Shown here: piece after piece, positions 10,144-11,967 of the stretch | Position numbering within the stretch: the first letter of the stretch is position 1 | How the letters are laid out: each line of letters begins with the position of its first letter | Assembly (NCBI GenBank): GCA_031367505.1 | Contig: JANLPY010000576.1 | Location: 1-11,967, forward strand | From: JAKFWF01 sp031367505 | GTDB lineage: Bacteria; Pseudomonadota; Alphaproteobacteria; Rhizobiales; Hyphomicrobiaceae | Reading direction: 5' to 3' | Length of the DNA: 11,967 nt | Translations under genes and position numbers: made by a program | The notes under the pieces: model-generated | Told to the model about the DNA's origin: nothing | Databases searched by the model: none | What the model saw: only the letters and a program-made list of their open reading frames with translations

Positions 10144-10835
10144 GACACAGACTCCAGTTCCGCGACCTTGTCGTCGTATTCTGCGTCGAGAATTTCGAGC
10201 CACCGCGACGGCATCGCTTGCCACGTCCCATAATGGGCGCTCTTGATCAGCTGCAGCTGCGTCACGCTGTTGGCGCTCGATATAGCACCGCGCAACTCGT
10301 TGAATACGTCGGCGGTGCCATCCCGCTTTGCCGAAGCCGAAGACTTCTTTTTGCGGGGCGCCAACAGGTCGGTCTGGTCTTCCTCGGTCTCAGCTTGCGG
10401 CATGCTGTCGAGATCAACGTCTCCAGAGGGTAGCTTGAGCAGAGATCGAATATAAGACTTTTCAGCGAAGCTCTGTGCACCCTGGAAGGTTTGTGGACCC
10501 GTTATTTGTACGTAGATCGTGCGCCGGTCTTTCGGATGGCTCCATGTGTCCGTCTCGGTCGCGTGCAGGAACGAATAGACGGCGTGCAGCCATTGCACCG
10601 TCTTGCCTTCCTTCTCGATCCGCACGATCTCGCATTTTTCTTCAAGTGCGTGGAGGTGGTATCCGACCTCGCCCATCTTGCGCGCAACGGCCGCATAAAC
10701 GTCGTCGGTCGACGAGAACATGTATCCGCCGTGATTATTCTTCTGGCTCTTTTTCACCGCCTCGACGGTCGCCTTGATGGCGCTGATCGCCCTGACGATC
10801 GAGGCCGGAATCGGCGTTACGGCGGTTTCCGCCAC
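10140..10835 (-). CDS. ERF-family single-strand annealing protein
   Basis: A 231-residue protein. SIVRAISAIKATVEAVKKSQ (12-31) and NNHGGYMFSSTDDVYAAVAR (33-52) match the ERF N-terminal pattern 'I-x-x-A-x-x-x-v-x-x-N-x-x-x-Y-x-Y-x-s-x-D-d-v'. After a beta stretch, GPQTFQGAQSFAEKSYIRSL with LKLPSGD (113-139) matches the ERF 'G-x-x-x-A-x-s-Y-x-x-r-x-a-L-x-x-L-x-x-G' end. A Lys/Ser-rich linker and an Ala/Asn helix (NELRGAISSANSVTQL) follow. ERF proteins bind single-stranded DNA and anneal complementary strands in phage recombination. The frame is open to 11018. I place the start at GTG 10835, which forms a TAGTG junction with the membrane microprotein; the GTG at 10988 has a better ribosome site but would read the microprotein out of frame. 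Confidence 0.8.
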   Translation of the reverse strand: MAETAVTPIPASIVRAISAIKATVEAVKKSQKNNHGGYMFSSTDDVYAAVARKMGEVGYHLHALEEKCEIVRIEKEGKTVQWLHAVYSFLHATETDTWSHPKDRRTIYVQITGPQTFQGAQSFAEKSYIRSLLKLPSGDVDLDSMPQAETEEDQTDLLAPRKKKSSASAKRDGTADVFNELRGAISSANSVTQLQLIKSAHYGTWQAMPSRWLEILDAEYDDKVAELESVS

Positions 10836-10972
10836 TACGGCGACACCAGCGCCGAGATGACCATCGCTGCTCCCCAGCCGATGCCGGCGGCCATGATCAA
10901 CAGCAGCGCCAGCGACAGCATCAGGATCAGCGCCGGGAGTATCCCCCTGGCGCGCAGACTCCACGACAACAT
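10835..10972 (-). CDS. Single-pass membrane microprotein upstream of the ERF gene
   Basis: A 45-residue protein. MLSWSLRARG is followed by ILPALILMLSLALLLIMAAG, a long hydrophobic helix, then IGWGAAMVISALVSP. The codons have mostly G or C in third position, as expected of a real gene here, whereas the competing ERF frame in the same bases does not. GGGGAA lies 8 bases upstream of the ATG; a stronger AGGAGG (10995-11000) sits 22 bases upstream and suits GTG 10988 instead. The stop TAG shares its G with the ERF start. Possibly an inner-membrane phage microprotein; no homologue known. Confidence 0.5.
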   Translation of the reverse strand: MLSWSLRARGILPALILMLSLALLLIMAAGIGWGAAMVISALVSP

Positions 10973-10990
10973 CAGATGTATTCCCCACAG

Positions 10991-11158
10991 CTAACCTCCT
11001 AAAAACAACACGATACAACAGGCAGAAAACACGAACCCGGCGACCGCAGACGCAATCACGAGTTCGACGATGTGAGTGGCGGGGATGGCTGGTGCGGCCT
11101 GGCCATCCCCGCCTGTTCCCGAGCCCCCGAGAGGGCGTGGTGGACTCGGGTGTTTCAA
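10991..11158 (-). CDS. Possible Pro/Gly-rich small membrane protein (TTG start)
   Basis: A frame from TTG 11158 overlaps the stop of the preceding gene (TTGA). It reads a Pro/Gly-rich head (KHPSPPRPLGGSGTGGDGQA, then APAIPATHIVEL) and a clear transmembrane helix (VIASAVAGFVFSACCIVLFLGG) ending at 10991. Translation could instead begin at GTG 11059 and give only the helix. The head is encoded by the perfect 12-bp inverted repeat at 11078-11113. No ribosome site is convincing. I list it because such a long hydrophobic segment rarely occurs by chance and another membrane microprotein follows directly. Confidence 0.35.
   Translation of the reverse strand: MKHPSPPRPLGGSGTGGDGQAAPAIPATHIVELVIASAVAGFVFSACCIVLFLGG
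11078..11113 (-). terminator. Perfect 12-bp stem hairpin between minus genes
   Basis: GGCGGGGATGGC (11078-11089) and GCCATCCCCGCC (11102-11113) pair without mismatch around a 12-base loop. A second weaker dyad, CCCGAG (11118-11123) with CTCGGG (11145-11150), adjoins it. No T-run follows in the direction of the minus operon (next bases ACTCACATC), so a simple intrinsic terminator is unlikely. It may act as a partial terminator, an RNA-stability element or a site for an antitermination system. Confidence 0.5.
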
Positions 11159-11475
11159 GCGGCCGAGCGCTCAGGGTTCAGTCCGCACAGGGCCATGACC
11201 ACGTCCGGGAACTGCTGTTTGTAAGCAACCGCCAGCAGGTCATGCAGGGCGCGCTCCTGCGGATATCCGGTCGAGAGTTCCGAGCGGCCGCCGCGATCGA
11301 CGCCGTTCCAGGGCGGGTCTCCCAGCTCGATCTCGACGCTGCCGCCCGCGTATATCAGCGCCGCGCCAGAGAAGAGGTTGCCCTGCCTCTTGCCGCGAAT
11401 GGGGATGCAAAGCTCCTCGAAGGGGACCAGGAAATGGTCGCCACGGTCGATGGCGTGATCCAAGGAAGATTTCAT
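11155..11475 (-). CDS. Hypothetical phage protein
   Basis: A 106-residue protein. SLDHAIDRGDHFLVPFEELC is followed by IPIRGKRQGNLFSGAALIYA, a beta segment (GGSVEIELGDPPWNG), and a C-terminal helix (QERALHDLLAVAYKQQFPDVVMALCG). It is unassigned. The frame is open to 11544, but ATG 11475 begins one base after the stop of the previous gene with GAGGCGG upstream, so it is the coupled start. Second gene of the minus operon driven from the 11.75-kb promoter. Confidence 0.6.
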   Translation of the reverse strand: MKSSLDHAIDRGDHFLVPFEELCIPIRGKRQGNLFSGAALIYAGGSVEIELGDPPWNGVDRGGRSELSTGYPQERALHDLLAVAYKQQFPDVVMALCGLNPERSAA

Positions 11476-11476
11476 G

Positions 11477-11680
11477 TCACGCCGCCTCGGTCTGGCGGCG
11501 CGTGAGGCGCTCGTTGATCTGCGCGATGAGGTCGTCGATCGCATGGCCCTCAGTGTCGCCGTAGCCGATCAGCTGCATCTCGCCGATCTCGCCGTCGGCG
11601 ACATTGACGGCGGTCCAGTCGTACCAGCGCACTGGTAGCGTGGTGCATTCGTAGCCGGTCTTGATGATGATGTTGGTCAT
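11477..11680 (-). CDS. Hypothetical small phage protein, first gene of the minus operon
   Basis: A 67-residue protein. Strands IIIKTGYEC and VRWYDWTAVNVADGEIG are followed by MQLIGYGDTEGHAIDDLIAQINERL, a G-x-G-x-T-x-x-x-A-I-D-D-L helix. The 'Y-D-W-x-A ... I-G-Y-G-x-T-x-x-x-A-I-x-D-L' order, a short sheet plus one helix, is common in small phage proteins and is reminiscent of HicB-like folds, but there is no partner toxin here. ATG 11680 lies about 9 bases after GGAG; five more residues upstream are possible (11695). The promoter and operators lie about 50 bases upstream. Confidence 0.6.
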   Translation of the reverse strand: MTNIIIKTGYECTTLPVRWYDWTAVNVADGEIGEMQLIGYGDTEGHAIDDLIAQINERLTRRQTEAA

Positions 11681-11727
11681 GGTCCCACACTCCACGTTGC
11701 CAGGCCGGGTGCCTGGGCATGGATGGG

Positions 11728-11756
11728 AGAATGCTTGGAAATATCCAATTAGTCAA
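11728..11756 (-). promoter_or_regulatory. Candidate promoter of the minus operon
   Basis: On the minus strand TTGACT (complement of 11751-11756) is a good -35 element. After exactly 17 bases comes CATTCT (complement of 11728-11733), a poor -10. The operator at 11735-11748 fills the spacer, so bound repressor would block polymerase. Transcription would run left into the gene starting at 11680, with an untranslated leader of roughly 45 bases. Confidence 0.55.
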
Positions 11757-11778
11757 CGCCAATCTTGGATACATCCAA
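11735..11778. promoter_or_regulatory. Twin 14-bp palindromic operators
   Basis: TTGGAAATATCCAA (11735-11748) and TTGGATACATCCAA (11765-11778) are two copies of the same palindrome, TTGGAW-AY-ATCCAA. The second is a perfect 6-bp inverted repeat with a 2-bp spacer; the first has one arm mismatch. Their centres are 30 bp apart, close to three helical turns, so two dimers could bind the same face and cooperate. They look like lambdoid-style repressor operators. They overlap the candidate promoter and the end of the repressor fragment. Confidence 0.75.
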
Positions 11779-11967
11779 TAGCAATCCTCTAAAGAGTTGT
11801 ACTGCAAAAGAAATATCTTCTGGATTGAGGATGTCCGTCGCCCGGTAGGTCGGCAGCATGCTGTCTCCGTGAATCTCCACGGCGATCATGTCATCGCCGC
11901 CAAGCGTGAAATCCACCCCTCATCCATGCCTTTGATATACCCAAACTGTCGCAGGGGCGGGTCTTGG
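11749..11967 (-). pseudogene. Frameshifted, truncated S24 (CI/LexA-type) repressor fragment, runs off the right edge
   Basis: Read leftwards from the edge, one frame gives QDPPLRQFGYIKGMDEGWIS and R-L, a CI-type linker, then stops after A-A-M-T. The neighbouring frame continues the same protein: GGDDMIAVEIHGDSMLPTYR with ATDIL (from about 11901). GDSM is the S24 catalytic-serine motif and V-E-I-H-G-D-S-M-L-P-T-Y its usual surroundings. One missing base in TTGGCGGC near 11896-11904 would explain the shift. After ATDIL the sequence turns AT-rich and ends at TAA 11749-11751, without the catalytic Lys region. The fragment therefore lacks half of the C-terminal domain. A sequencing error could explain the shift but not the truncation. 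Confidence 0.65.

Noticed and set aside
10491..10994. 167-residue plus-strand frame
   Set aside because: Antisense to the ERF gene, where the annealing-protein motifs are clear.
11477..11680. HicB-type antitoxin
   Set aside because: The sheet-plus-helix layout is similar, but there is no adjacent HicA-like toxin and no DNA-binding tail.
11719..11781. 20-residue plus-strand peptide with repeated G-x-I-Q
   Set aside because: The repeat is only the translation of the two palindromic operators; no ribosome site.
1..11967. CRISPR array, tRNA genes, insertion sequences
   Set aside because: The repeated cassettes are at gene junctions with irregular spacing, not a CRISPR. No cloverleaf with CCA-type end and no transposase motif was seen.

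Overview
The window is a piece of a temperate phage or prophage. It carries about 35 very small, tightly packed genes, an ERF-type single-strand annealing protein, an HNH endonuclease, a DnaA domain-IV-like protein, a DUF1367-like protein, a probable Acb2/Tad1-type cyclic-nucleotide sponge and the remains of an S24 (CI/LexA-type) repressor. No ribosomal, metabolic or clear chromosomal gene is present. The GC-rich sequence and the style of the small phage proteins suggest a proteobacterial host, with Burkholderiales my first guess. No single gene proves that.

Layout. (1) 1-1706, minus strand: six small genes. Five are unassigned; one (348-596) looks like an anti-CBASS sponge. Every start is preceded by a nearly identical stop/Shine-Dalgarno cassette. 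(2) 1707-1801: a divergent promoter region with inverted repeats. (3) 1802-6489, plus strand: an operon of about 18 small genes. It is headed by a resolvase-like protein that lacks the catalytic serine, followed mostly by 40-110-residue proteins, many with paired-cysteine knuckles. A second cassette (consensus AAGCAACGATAGGAG) fuses stop codon and ribosome binding site at many junctions. (4) 6490-6902: about 400 bases with strong hairpins and at most one weak minus-strand gene. (5) 6903-7649, plus strand: an AT-richer cargo-like gene for an HNH-like zinc protein. (6) 7594-11680, minus strand: the replication/recombination operon, transcribed right to left: two unassigned genes, two small membrane-protein candidates, the ERF protein, an 84-residue protein, a Cys-rich protein, the DUF1367-like protein, a helical-repeat protein, a zinc-ribbon protein, the DnaA-like protein, the HNH nuclease and a small basic protein. 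(7) 11700-11967: an AT-rich control region with twin 14-bp palindromic operators 30 bp apart, one exactly filling the spacer of a promoter for the minus operon. It is joined to a frameshifted and truncated S24 repressor fragment running off the right edge.

How it fits together: two early operons appear to be controlled from two places. The divergent region near 1.75 kb could be controlled by the resolvase-like protein. The operators near 11.75 kb presumably bind a CI-type repressor. The strongest leads are the two families of repeated translation-start cassettes, the catalytically dead resolvase-like protein, the Acb2-like gene, the operator/promoter pair and the broken repressor. Assignments come from reading motifs by eye; no database search was possible.
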